From Lactifluus volemus (taxonomy: Eukaryota > Basidiomycota > Agaricomycetes > Russulales > Russulaceae), in NCBI GenBank assembly GCA_022376515.1, contig WTXI01000009.1, positions 62,001-126,000 on the forward strand: DNA of 64,000 nucleotides, written 5' to 3'. How positions within the stretch are numbered: position 1 is the first letter of the stretch; each line of letters starts with the position of its first letter. Below are positions 46,282 to 56,987 of the stretch, one piece after another. Under the pieces are notes generated by a model. That model saw only the letters and a program-made list of their open reading frames with translations, searched no databases and had not been told where the DNA came from. A program made the translations under genes and the position numbers.

Positions 46282-46753
46282 ATCGTCTCCGTGGAGCTTC
46301 ATAGGTGTGTACGCGTTGTGTTTTTTTTTCACCCTTGAGCGAGACTTTCACACTCGGCAATAAGGAGTGTAGGACCATCACAGGCAGGCCTTTTGCCTGT
46401 TTTCGCGTTCGCGGAAACTGTCATCTGGGTTGGTAATTGTCGTTTCTATTATTTCGACCACACCAAAGTTTGAATCGGGGAAGGTAGCGGGAGTGAGAGT
46501 CATTTGTTGCTTCGGAAAAACTCTACATTCCATTAATTAGACGTCACTATGTAGTATCGCTATACACTTCACAGCGAAGCGGGACGTAAAAACAATGCGC
46601 GATTCAGATTTTGTACGAACACTAGAACAGCCCGCATGGTAATACAGTATAACTACAATTTCTCAACAATTAAATACTCTTCTGTGGATGCAGATCATCG
46701 ACACTGACCAACTTTTACTTGCGTTGGCTCTTTACCCATCCGTACTCCTCGTC

Positions 46754-48166
46754 CTACATAGAGCTCGTCTTGCTGGGCCCGAAGTTCCATCCCGGTTGTT
46801 TCGTTGATAACTTTGCTTCTGCAGCTGTCTTACTCTTTGCTTTTGCATTCGCTTTACTAGTGCCTAGTGCCCCCCAAGCGCGCCAAACATCTGCGTCTGC
46901 CTCAATCTTTGGTTCTTTCTTGGGATCATGTATTGCCTCTACTTCTGCCTTAGTTTCTGTCTTGTCTGGACACAATCCACATGTTCCTGTACACGGAAGG
47001 GCGGCTGCATGCGCTGTTAGTATGGGCCATTCCTGCGCAGCGTGAGGTTGTTTACCTCTACCCTCCACTAGTACCTCTCTGCTTTCTTCGCCATCACTTC
47101 CATCCATTTCATCTTCTGCAGTGTTTGGGTTAGCTGTTGCACCTATCGTCGAACCGAGCTCCTGGTTAGGTACTCGAGGGGAGTTGACTCCTTCAAAAGA
47201 GGATAGCTTTCCGGCCTGAGCCGCTTCAACACGGCGCAGGACTTCAACCCCCTTGAATCGAATCTTTTTGTGGCGTATATCCTCCCGCACAGTGGCCACA
47301 AGCACGACATCCTCAATCGGCATTTGCCGTGCCTCATCCAAATTGAGAGGTGCCCTTCTTTCGCACAACGCAGTCAAGGAAGGTAGCACCCAGTGGTCGA
47401 CGGAATAGGTACGCGCAAGTAGGAGCTGGTCATGTGGCGTTGGCGGGCAGATGGACGTTATAGCAAGCTTGCGGATCGAAGCGAAGCCCCAAAGGGTGGA
47501 TAAATGGAGGATCGATTTCCATTCTTCGTACGAGAGATCGGGCTTCTCGAAATCTCTGTGTGTAATGGTGCCATCAATAAGCAGTAGAGACGTGGGCGGA
47601 GCGGTCGAACACAACTTACTCGGGATATATGACAGAGAGGAAGGCCTCAAAGTCTTTGTGCTCTATGTCACCCAGTGAGATGATGGTAGAGAGCGCTTCA
47701 TGGTCACGAATGTCGAGTTGGGCAAATCGAGCAGAAAAGTATACCGAGTCGCGAGAGAAGAAATATCGATGGATGCAGTAAAGCGTCCCGTCGACCTGCA
47801 TACAAGGAAAACAACGAATCAGCGCATGACCCTGTGGCTACCAGTGACACTGTGATTACGCACCAAAAAGGTGACATTTCCATCCTTGAAGAAGTACCTC
47901 TCATGTCTTGTGAACGAAGGGTCAGTCGCGCTGCCTGTGGCATGCCCTCCACCTCCACTGGCATTGGGCGCGATATCCAGGGAACCCATAGCACCCTTGA
48001 TCCGAGTCTCGGCAATACGAGAACTTGAAGCATCGGAGGTACTGACAGATCTCTCGTGTACATCAGAGAGTATGGTATCAACAGAGACGATAGAGGCCCT
48101 GTTCGAAACGGGGGTGATCCCAAATCCATAGCTGGTTGAAGAAAATGCTGGATGGGGAGGGACCAT
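46754..48166 (-). CDS. BTB/POZ-domain protein, cluster copy 2
   Basis: Three exons (48166-47864, 47795-47620, 47555-46754) give 426 residues. Exon 1: N-terminus with SNRASIVSVDTILSD and RHERYFFKDGNVTFL. Exon 2: the BTB core VDGTLYCIHRYFFSRDS, DHEALSTIISLGDIEHK, DFEAFLSVIYPE. Exon 3: LSYEEWKSILHLSTLWGF, LLARTYSVDHWVLPSL, IEDVVLVATVREDIR. The tail is acidic with a Cys pair (CTGTCGLCPDK) and ends in a Lys/Ala-rich segment. It is closest to copy 3, with which it was duplicated. The start is at the first ATG that gives the shared N-terminal pattern. Confidence 0.85.
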
Positions 48167-48221
48167 AATGGGAGAGAATGGTGAATGGGGACAGAGATGT
48201 ATGCCATGCAACACGAAATCA

Positions 48222-48234
48222 GGCCCTTATTATC
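48222..48234 (-). promoter_or_regulatory. TATA-like/GGCC element of BTB copy 2
   Basis: On the minus strand GATAATAAGGGCC lies about 60 nt before the ATG. A counterpart (GATAAAGGCC) lies before copy 3. It resembles the TATA/GGCC elements of the dynamin genes. Confidence 0.4.
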
Positions 48235-48235
48235 A

Positions 48236-48839
48236 GCTCTCGTGGCCCTGACGTCGCCGTACGTTATCTAGACCTCGTTTGTTCTAGACCCATTGCAGCA
48301 TTGAACGCGAGCACATTACACTAATACCATGATATCATGTCAAAAACCGTGCATACGGCCGTGAAGGTCGATCACGTCATATTTATGCCGACCTAGGCAT
48401 TTGAACGTCACGTCCTCCTTTAAGCAGACCACCGTCAGGTTTTGCTTTCTACGGTTCTACCTGCTTCTGTCCGTACTCGCCTGCCTTCCACCTTCAACCC
48501 TCCCTGCACCTCGCCCATTTCGAACTTGAAGGACTTCTCGGGACAACAGATTGGTGTGGTCCTCTGGGAGTTTGTATTGCGCGCCATTCGCCGTGCCGCT
48601 GGACATTGTTCCCTGTCGGAGCGGGTACTATTACCGGCCCGTCAGCATTTTTGCCAGTGTGTTGCTGCTTCTCCGAGTCCGTGTAGGGCTAGTGTGGATA
48701 CTTGCGTAGGTTCTGTCGATGTCAGAGCGTGAGGCTGCCTGTTCCTGCCAGTGTTCGCGCTGGACACACACCGGCCCTACGTTCAACGTTCAACGCACTG
48801 GGTTTGTATATCTGGTGGTCTTGGTGTCACTAGTAGTTG
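48236..48839. other. spacer, nothing recognised
   Basis: Upstream flank of BTB copy 2. No coding sequence was recognised. The right end (from about 48685) is similar to 51920 onward. Confidence 0.35.
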
Positions 48840-49090
48840 TATAGGTTCAGTATCCTAAGACCCTTGATCTCCGCATCTAGTTCCCGTAGCTTTTTCGTGA
48901 CTGGCTGCCCGATTTTGTCCCGAACCGAGTTTGGTATGGTATACATGACCTGATGGATGTACTCCGACTGGCTCTTGAATCGACATCCTATGCTCTCGCT
49001 GAAATCGCCTCGGCCCAGGATATATGTGCATTCTCCATGGCTCGGACCTGAGCTCGTGGTTCAAGAGTTCTTCAGTTTGTCCAATGTTCG
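48840..49090 (-). pseudogene. coding-like fragment of an unknown gene, copy 1
   Basis: On the minus strand an open stretch reads SQSEYIHQVMYTIPNSVRDK, then IGQPVTKKLRELDAEIKGLR. It has the look of a helical coding exon but no start, and upstream frames are broken. Parts of this region, and of 48685-48850, match 51920-52170, where another part of the same unit reads HAQAKAKKDAHIAWAEEM. I do not recognise the parent gene. Confidence 0.35.
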
Positions 49091-49184
49091 ACTTGGGCAT
49101 GACCTGGGAGGCTGGTGCGAGGCCCAGCACCCCATGAACTCAGGTTTCGAGTTGATACCAGTCTATTAGCACTGCTGGATCGAG

Positions 49185-49386
49185 TCCGAGACGGCGCATG
49201 CAGATGGCATACTCCACACACATACCCGAGGCGGCTGGAATGATACTCGCCGTCACGGTCAAAGAACTCGTCGAAGTAGAAAGTGTACCGTCTAGCGCGG
49301 CAAGGACGGCCGGACAGCAGAGAGCGGAGCACAAGGCTCCTCGTGGGTTTACCGTTGTTGGGTCGAGGGGTGATGCGACATCGTAG
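49185..49386 (+). pseudogene. duplicated 3' fragment of MRPL33
   Basis: This copies the last 67 codons of MRPL33 (EAAGMILAV, KELVEVESVPSS, RTAGQQRAEHKAPRGF) with two extra codons after AGMILAV and changes before them. The presequence and first half of the L30 fold are missing, so it cannot code for a working ribosomal protein. It marks the left breakpoint of the tandem duplication. Confidence 0.85.
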
Positions 49387-49870
49387 ATCATCTCCTTGGA
49401 GTTCCATGGGTGTGTGCGCGTTTTTTTACGCCCTTGTCAGTGAGCAAGAATTTCACAGTCTGCAGTAGGGCGTGTAGGACCACTGTTTTCGCGTTTGCGG
49501 AAACTGTCGTAATTGCCGTTTCTATTGTCTCGGAACTACTGCCCTCACCGGGCCAGGCCGCTGGTTGCTAAGCTTGAAGGGTAGTAGCGGTAGCGAGGGA
49601 CATTTGGGTTGCGGAAAAACCTTGCACTCTAGTAATTAGATGTCACAATGTACACCTAGCCTGAGCGTCGACACCCCGCTAAGCGAGACGCAAAAACAAC
49701 AGAGCAACCTAGGCTTCAAGTTTGTAAGAGCACTGGAACAATTGAACACGTTATGGTAGTACAATTTGTACAAAGCAATTTCAACAACCGAACACTCTTC
49801 CGAGTCGGTGAACATGCAGATCATCCGCTTCTAACGACATAGCACCGATACATCTCATTCAGCCGCTCCC

Positions 49871-51223
49871 TTACATTGACTTTTTACTCGTCCTCGCGGT
49901 GCCCCACCCGTATGCCAAGGCTTTGGATGGCATTCCCTTTTTCGTTGTCCTTGCTTCTGCCATTGACTTGTCCTTTACTTCTTCTGGGGGAGTGACGGCT
50001 GCATGCACTGTCAGTACTCTTCGACATTTACTGCCCAAGTTGAGGTTGTCACCTCTCTCCCCGCCAGCGACCTCTGGTTCCTTTTCGTATTCGTATTCAC
50101 TACCATCTTCATCGACGAGACCCCTAGCTCTTGTAGCCCGTTCCTGGTTCAAGTTTGAAGATGGCGGTGCTACATTTGCCCCCACATATTCCGCGGCATT
50201 TGGGCTCGTTGTTTTACCTAGCGCTGAACCGGGCACTGGCACCTGGTTGGGTGCTTCAGGGAAATTGAAACTTTTGAAGGATAGCTTTCCAGCTTGCGCC
50301 GCTTCGACACGGCACGGGATGTCAATCGCCTTGACTTGAATCGTGTTGTTGCGGATATCCTCCCGCACAGTGGCCACAAGTACGACATCCTCAATCGACA
50401 TTTGCCGTGCCTCATCCAGGCTGAGAGGCGTATTCCTTTCGCACAATGCAGTCAAGGCAGGGAGTACCCAGTGGTCGACGGAATAGGTACGCGCAAGTAG
50501 GAGCCGGTCATGTGGCGTTGGTGGGTAGATGGACCTTATAGCAAGCTTGCGGAGCGAAGCGAAGCCCCAAAGGGTGGACAAATGGAGGACCGATTTCCAC
50601 TCTTTGTACGAGAGATCGGGCTCCTCGAAATCTCTGCATGTGCCGTCGACAAGTAGAAAATGTGAGTGGTGGAACAATAACTTACTCGGGATATATGACA
50701 GAGAGGAAGGCCTCAAAGTCTTCGCGCTCTATGTCACCGAGTGAGATGATGGTAGGGAGCGCTTCGTGGTCACGGATGTCGAGTTGAGCAAATCGAGTAG
50801 AAAAGTACACCGAGTCGCGAGAGAAGAAATAACGATGGACGCAGTAAAGTGAGCCATCGACCTACATAAAAGGCAGACAAGGAATCAAGGGTCATGCATG
50901 ACACGTGGTTGACACTGATCGCGCACCAAAAAAGTGACGTTTCCATCCTTGAAGAAGTACTTCTCGTGTTTTGTGAACGAAGGGTCGGTTTCTGGGTGTG
51001 CACTGGCACGCCCTCCGCTTCCACTGGGCTCGATAACTAGGGAAGTCAGGGCGCCCTTGATCCGAGAGTCGGCAATACGGGAAGCCTCGGGAGTACTGAA
51101 AGATCTCTCGTGGGCGCTGGAATCAGAGAGTATGGTGTCGACAGAGACGACGGAGGCTCTATTCGAAACGGGGGGGGTTCCGTAGTTATTTCCAAAAGAA
51201 AATATGTTGGGGTGAGGAGCCAT
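49871..51223 (-). CDS. BTB/POZ-domain protein, cluster copy 3
   Basis: Three exons (51223-50927, 50861-50686, 50633-49871) give 411 residues. Pattern as in copy 2: SNRASVVSVDTILSDSS, KYFFKDGNVTFL, then VDGSLYCVHRYFFSRDS, DHEALPTIISLGDIE, then LSYKEWKSVLHLSTLWGF and IEDVVLVATVREDIR. The tail is different from that of copy 2 after about residue 300: an acidic part (DEDGSEYEYEKEPE) and a Lys-rich end (TTKKGMPSKA, TSKKSM). Start and introns are at homologous places in all cluster members. Confidence 0.86.
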
Positions 51224-51274
51224 GATCAGAGAGAAAGAGGTGAAGGGTGGTGTATGCCATGCAGCATAAGATCA

Positions 51275-51284
51275 GGCCTTTATC
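51275..51284 (-). promoter_or_regulatory. TATA-like/GGCC element of BTB copy 3
   Basis: On the minus strand GATAAAGGCC lies about 55 nt before the ATG, in the place of the copy 2 element. Confidence 0.4.
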
Positions 51285-51290
51285 AACCCT

Positions 51291-52417
51291 TCGCTGGTTC
51301 ACCTTCAAGTTGCTTCTTCCCACGTCGCCATACTTTGCTTCTGATCTGGACCGCGTTTTTCTGGCACGCAGCAGCACGCTTTGAACGCGAGGAGCCTCAT
51401 TGCTTCCAACTTGACTAATAACTCCTCATTTTCCATACGTAAGGTGCGTTCTATCGATGGCTGATGCCTTAACCGTCCAAAGATGCTTATGCATATCGTC
51501 ATATCGTTGAGCTCATCGTCAAATCCTGCATTTCTCGCACCCTTCTCCCCTTTTGGTCCGACTAATCACACCGCGAACGGCTTGCGGCCAGCTCCTCCTA
51601 TTTCCCGATTGCGCTTACTAGGTCCTGTACATGGAATTCAAGTATTCAGTGTTAACTGCTTTCTACCTCCTCTCCGTACTACTCGCCCCGCTATCCTTGC
51701 TGGGCCTCGTCCGTGTCAAATATGATACTGGGTGGGAACCTGGGCTGTCGTTGACAGATCCGAGCGTGCTCACACAAATCATGCGCTGAAGTAAGGACTC
51801 CTCGAGAGACAGCCGATTGCTATGGTCCTTCCTCTTGGGAGCGTAAGCCGCAATGAAGTTCGCCGTGACGCTGCACCTCCGGCTGTTCCCGATCGGAGCG
51901 CCCCGAATCCAACTGCTTAGTCTCAGGCTGGTACAGATACTTGCGTAGGTTCTGTGAAATGTCAGTTTCTTGGCGTAAGTTTTCAGCGTAATTAGTAACA
52001 CAGTTTGCTGTAGCCGCCGCACTGGGTTTGTGTGACGAGTCTGCTGGTTTGTCTGTTGCTTTGCTCCGAGTCTTGGTGGTCACTAGTTGTAGGGTTCAGT
52101 ATCATTTCCTCGGCCCAGGCTATATGAGCATCCTTCTTAGCTTTGGCCTGAGCGTGCTGTTCAAGATTCTATTTGTTTATGGGTGAATCGACATCACTGG
52201 CAAGGCATAGCATGGGAACCATTGCCTCCCGGTGTGGTGGGTGATATTCTCAGGTTATCCCAAGTCCCTCGGCCCACTCAGGAACGACCGCGGGTTTTAT
52301 CCCAACTGAACCAGACGGAGCTGCGTGCCCAGGGCCAAGCATGCAGCACGTGGCTTGGAAAGTCTGCCAGCAGTGCCACTTCTCTCACAGTAACTTTCAT
52401 CCTTACTAACTGCCTTT
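51291..52417. other. spacer between BTB copies 3 and 4
   Basis: The right part (51920-52170) is a second, differently decayed copy of the unknown coding-like unit at 48685-49090. It has the stretch KTRSKATDKPADSSHKPS on the minus strand. No intact gene was recognised in the rest. Confidence 0.4.
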
Positions 52418-53935
52418 CTACCCGTAGATATACTTCCTACAAGTTATACAATAACAGAGTCTTTTCCCCCAGAAGTCAGACTCGGTGTTATAGATATATA
52501 ATCTACAGTTTTCGTGCATGGCCACACCGGTGTGGTGCAGTGCTTCCTCGGCCATACACGTCTCCTCTGCTTCTACCTGACATTTTGTTTCTTCCCTAGT
52601 TTCATGTATTACCCCGGCCCTTGACTCCACCTGGCGCTTTGCTTCTGTGGTTGCCTTTTGACTAGCTGCTGTTTCCATCCACCACCTTTCCCATGGAGGA
52701 ATAGCCGCATGTACCAGTGTTTCTTGCATAACTTGAGGTTGTTCACTTCGCTCAACCTCAACCTCATCCTGTGCTTCTCCCTTTTATCCCGTCAAGGGCT
52801 TATAACTCTAGAGGGGACTACAGCAGAACTTACTAGTTTATCTCCTGCTCTTTCCGGACTCACAGATGGCGCTGCCATGATTGTGCTCTCATTCATAACT
52901 CCCATAGGGTTTGGGCTAGCCGGCGAACCTATCGCTAAACTAGGCTCCTGCTCAGGTCCACTCGTTGAATTAGCCAGAGGGACATTGACACCCTCGAAAG
53001 AGGAAAATCTGCCTGCTAGCGCTGCTTCGACGGTCTCAGCTGCGTCGACCTTAAGCGTGGAATCGCGTATATCCTCCCGCATAGTGGCCACAAGTACGAG
53101 ATCCTCGATCTCCATTTTGCGTGCCTCTTCCACGCTGAGCGGCGCTGCCCTTTTACACAATGCAGACAACGCAAGAGGCACCCAGTGATTGACTGAATAG
53201 CTGCGCGCAAGCAGGAGCTGGTCGAGTGGCGTTGGAGGGTCGATAGACGCCAGGGCAAGATTGCGGATCGAGGCAAATTCCCAACGAGTAGACAAGTGAA
53301 GCACTGATGTCCACTCTTCGAACGACAGAGAATGCTTTAAGAAATCTCTGCACGTAGATACATCCTTGATGAATAGGTAGGTGAGCACTGAATAAACAAA
53401 CGTACTCTGGATACATGACAGAAAGAAAGGCCTCAAAGTCTCCGCATTTGATGTCTCCTAGCGAAATGGTGATGGGGAGCTCTTCGTGGCGGCAGACTCC
53501 GAGCTCGGAGAATAGATTCGAGAAGTGTTTCGAGTCACGAGAGAAAAAATATCGGTGGACGCAATAAAGTGTGCCATCGACCTACGACCCAGTCTCTGAA
53601 TCAGATATGCATGTATCATTGCCGACGCCAAGATCACATACCAAGAACGTGACATTTCCATCGTCGAAGAAGTATTTTTTATGTCGTATTTGTAGGAACG
53701 GAAAGTCAGCCCCACGGCACGGGCTGCCGACTGCCCTGTCTTCACCCGGCTCGATGACAAGGGAACTCGTAGCACCCTTCGCCCTAAAATCTTTAGAGGC
53801 GCCGAGAACTCCATCGGGTGTGTCTGAGAGTATAGACTCGGAATCGACAGAGACAATGGAAGCCCTCCGAGTCTTCAATGAGATCGGTTGCTTTATTTCT
53901 CCCCACTGGCACTGGCAAGGGGCTGGAGGGGCCAT
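52418..53935 (-). CDS. BTB/POZ-domain protein, cluster copy 4
   Basis: Four exons (53935-53642, 53581-53406, 53347-52834, 52768-52418) give 444 residues. N-terminus MAPPAPCQCQWGE, RRASIVSVDSESILSD, KYFFDDGNVTFL; the BTB exon has VDGTLYCVHRYFFSRDS; exon 3 has LSFEEWTSVLHLSTRWEF, LLLARSYSVNHWVPLAL and IEDLVLVATMREDIR. The donor at 52833 is a perfect GTAAGT and joins to the fourth exon, which codes for a Glu/Gln/Lys-rich helical tail (EAKRQVESRAGVIHETREE). If that intron is kept, the protein ends 14 residues later. The tail resembles that of copy 5 in character but not in sequence. Confidence 0.82.
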
Positions 53936-54507
53936 GATAGAGACAAAGTGTGCTTTCTCATCGTGATGTCAGGCAAAGCTTATATCCGAACGGCTATAAC
54001 AAACATGGAACTCAGATAACGTCGGATGACAGTGCAGCCGCCTGCGCTGCTCTCGCTCATAAAAGGAAATCCTTGAGGCGCCAACTTACATACGCTGACC
54101 CGGTCCGGTGGCGCACAGTTCCCACGGATGGCAAACACAACATAAGTTACACATATCTGTAGGCGTTAGGTCTCACGGAAGCCAACATTGGGATCATCTC
54201 AGCATTCAGTCGTGATTAGATTCCCTTGATATTATGGGACAACGCGCAGTGCTGTCATTGTGAGCTTACTTCAAGTTTGACAACAAACTCAACTTTTCGT
54301 CCGACACGGCAGCAACCAGCAATTCTGATTCAACGATTCAAAATATTCAAGTTTAGCCATTTATTGGCCTTCTACTCGTCAGAAGGTCCCGCCCTTGACC
54401 CGACATGGCCCGTCTCCTCGGTCGTTCACAATTTCACAGACTACTCTTTTCGTTTTGTCGACTTCTTTATGTTAGCAGGGCTCTTTTTTGTCGTTGACCT
54501 CTTTGTG
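53936..54507. other. spacer between BTB copies 4 and 5
   Basis: Promoter of copy 4 at the left (ATATAAGCTTTGCC on the minus strand near 53975) and the 3' flank of copy 5. Nothing coding was recognised. Confidence 0.4.
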
Positions 54508-56120
54508 TCAGGGGGGATCTTCTTTGCTCCCTTGGACTTCGACGTTTTTGTGTAGGTGGGGCCGTTTTGCCTTACCCCGCACCATTTCCTCTGCCACGCG
54601 CCTCGCTACTTCCCTAGCCACGCGCTTCGCTCTTTCCCCAGCTACGCGCCTCGCGACTTCTTCGGCCATATGACTCGCAGTTTTTTGGGCCACGTGCCTT
54701 GCTACTTCCTCAGCCACACGCCTTGCGTCTGCCTCTTCGGTCACACGCTTGGCTTCCATTTCCATGACCATGCGTCCCGTTACTGGCTGTTCATCCTCCC
54801 ATTCTCGCCTCCGAGTCCTCATGCAAATAGTACAGCGACATCCTCCTCCCTCCTGAGGGTTCTGCCTCATGTCCTGCGAGATGGTCAGTTGTTCTTCTCT
54901 CTGTATCCAGAACTCTCCCCGTGACTTTCCATCTATCTGAAAAGCAACCAATTCCTTATCAATTTCGAGTCTTTAGCCTAAGCTCTGACAGTACTCACCA
55001 CTTGTTCACGATCACGTTCATCAGCGTCCGAGTCTCTACCCTGTTCCAGTGGTGTTTCCACTGTTTCTTCTGTGGGCATGTTCCCCCGAGAAACTGGGTT
55101 AAGTGGTGTGCTCATTGTTGAACCGGGCTCTGATACCGTAGATCCACAATTTTCAACAACTGGAGGGGCGTTGACACCCTCAAAAGAGGGATGACCGGAA
55201 GGTGGTGTTGCAGCCACATTAACTCGAAGCTTGTTGTTGTGGATATCCTCCCGTAGAGTGGCCACCAGGACAACATCCTCAATCTTCATGTTAGACGCCT
55301 CGTCCAGGCTAAGAGGTGCTATCCTCTCACACAGGGCACACAATGCAGGAATAACCCAATGATCGACGGAGTAGGCCCGAGCGAGTAAGAGACGATCATA
55401 CGGAGTTGGGGGGTTGATAGATGCCAGGGAAAGCTTGCGGATCGAGGCAAATCCCCAACGAGTGGACAAGTGAAGCACTGATACCCAGTTGTCGTATGTG
55501 AGGTTATGCTCTTCAAAATTTCTGCATGTATATACACCCTTGGTAAGGAGGCAGGTGAGCAATGGGCCGATGACCTTACTCTGGATATAGGACAGAGAGA
55601 AAGGCCTCAAAATCTCTGCATACTATGTCTTCTAGTGGTATGATTGAGGGGAGGGCTTCGTGGTCAACGGCACCAAGCTGGGCAAATCGAGTGGCAAAGT
55701 ATTCTGAGTCACGATAGAGGAAATACTGATGGATGCAATAGAGCATGCTGCCGACCTATGAATCAAGCCAAGCCAACCAATTAGGTACGCACGTTGTTAC
55801 AGACACAATGGTAGCCATTAACCACGCACCAGAAATGTGACATTTCCATCTTTGAAGAAATATTTCTTGTGGCGTAGGAAATGACCGTCAACCGCTGGGT
55901 ACTCGCCGGCAAGTGTCCATCCTCCCTCCTGCTCAAGGGAGGTCATTGCGCCCCTGGTTTGAGAGTTGGTAGCATTGGTGACTTCATATGCACAGAGAGG
56001 TCTCTTATGCATATCTGAGAGTATAGAACCGACACTGGCAGAGGCGACGGCCGGTCTCCTCGAACGAATAGGGGAGGTACAAATTTCGTTTCTGCTCAAC
56101 GAGCCTACGTGAGGAAGCAT
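54508..56120 (-). CDS. BTB/POZ-domain protein, cluster copy 5
   Basis: Four exons (56120-55830, 55755-55580, 55521-54999, 54936-54508) give 472 residues. Exon 1 ends KYFFKDGNVTFL; the BTB exon differs more than in other copies (VGSMLYCIHQYFLYRDSEYF and IIPLEDIVCRDFEAFL). Exon 3 has LTYDNWVSVLHLSTRWGF, LLLARAYSVDHWVIPAL and IEDVVLVATLREDIH. Exon 4 is a new tail: a CxC..C group (CRCTICMRTRR), then a long Arg/Glu/Ala helix with repeats of the kind ARRVAEEVARHVAQ, probably a coiled coil, and a basic end. The RYFFSRD motif changed to QYFLYRD suggests altered constraint on the BTB part. Confidence 0.83.
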
Positions 56121-56889
56121 GAGAGAGGAAGAGAATAGGGGTCATGTCTACCCCACATGATTTGTCAAATCGAACTTGAACTTGAACTAGTTAATTTGCT
56201 ATGGCCTCAATTGTGTGTTCGCTACGCAGATCGGTTTCTGATTATTCCACCTCATGCAGATCGGGTGAGGAAAAATTCCGCACTTCATCCATCAGCTGGA
56301 AGTACGGCCATCGATGGCGCTGAAATCGAAGTTGGGGGTTACGACGAATTCGGGGAGTCACCTGAACGATAGGTCCGAGGACAGAAATAATTGCCGGAAC
56401 AAAACAGCTTCTCGCGAATTATATGTTTGATATGAGAAATACAGGAGAACAAGTGCCCTGCTCGTATCTTCACACCTTCCCATCTTAGGCATCACGATAT
56501 CACAAAAACGAACAATAAATAGCCGCAACAGAAGTCAGTGACTCAGATACTAGAATGGGAGGATGAATGGGAATACTGACTTCATGATCAGTAAATTGGG
56601 GCAAAGCTTTAGGAGAACGCTACGTCGCTACCAGGCACCACCTGACCAAAAGCCACACGTGACACGGCTAGCGAAAGCGATGCCGCAGATGCGTGCTCAG
56701 CTGCGCTTTTAACACCTACGCTTGTCCAAGTTGGCTGGCAGTCGATCAGACTCAACGGATGCATTTTAGTATGCCATATATTAATCTCCTAAAATTTGTT
56801 AGCGTCTAAAGTGGTGTAGCTGTTATGAAATGGTCAAATTTCTCTCTACTCACACTGTTCATTATGCGTGCTCATGTGCTGGTAGTTAA
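56121..56889. other. spacer upstream of BTB copy 5 and of the tRNA
   Basis: Promoter and leader of BTB copy 5 at the left. Nothing else was recognised before the tRNA gene. Confidence 0.4.
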
Positions 56890-56976
56890 CCTTCGGTAGC
56901 TCAGTGGAAGAGCATGGGACTATAACAGAACATCTGTGATATCCCAAGGTTGCTGGTTCGAATCCAGTCCGAAGGA
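56890..56976 (+). tRNA. tRNA-Tyr-like gene with intron, anticodon AUA
   Basis: The acceptor stem CCTTCGG/CCGAAGG (7 bp, C1-G72 as in eukaryotic tRNA-Tyr), D stem GCTC/GAGC, anticodon stem TGGGA/TCCCA and T arm GCTGG-TTCGAAT-CCAGT all fold. A 15-nt intron (56926-56940) follows position 37, as in nuclear tRNA-Tyr genes. The loop reads C-T-ATA-A, so bases 34-36 are ATA, not the GTA of normal tRNA-Tyr. The D loop is short (AGTGGAA). Discriminator base A73. A T7 terminator follows. It may be a variant or decaying copy. Confidence 0.75.
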
Positions 56977-56980
56977 AATG

Positions 56981-56987
56981 TTTTTTT
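56981..56987 (+). terminator. RNA polymerase III terminator
   Basis: A run of seven T starts four bases after the end of the tRNA gene, the standard stop signal for RNA polymerase III. Confidence 0.75.

Larger units (their letters stand above)
46080..48235. repeat. segmental duplication, left copy
   Basis: This unit holds the 3' part of MRPL33, a shared 3' flank (with a CGCGTT/T-tract and the TTTTCGCGTT.GCGGAAACTGTC block) and all of BTB copy 2 with its promoter. It matches 49185-51290 in the same order and orientation, offset by about 3.1 kb. Confidence 0.75.
49185..51290. repeat. segmental duplication, right copy
   Basis: This is the second copy of the unit at 46080-48235: MRPL33 fragment, shared 3' flank, BTB copy 3 with its promoter. 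It is diverged by perhaps 15-20%, so not very recent. Confidence 0.75.

Noticed and set aside
56890..56976. Reading the tRNA as tRNA-Ile(UAU)
   Set aside because: Shifting the loop by one base puts A at position 33 in place of the invariant U; C1-G72 and the intron support tRNA-Tyr.
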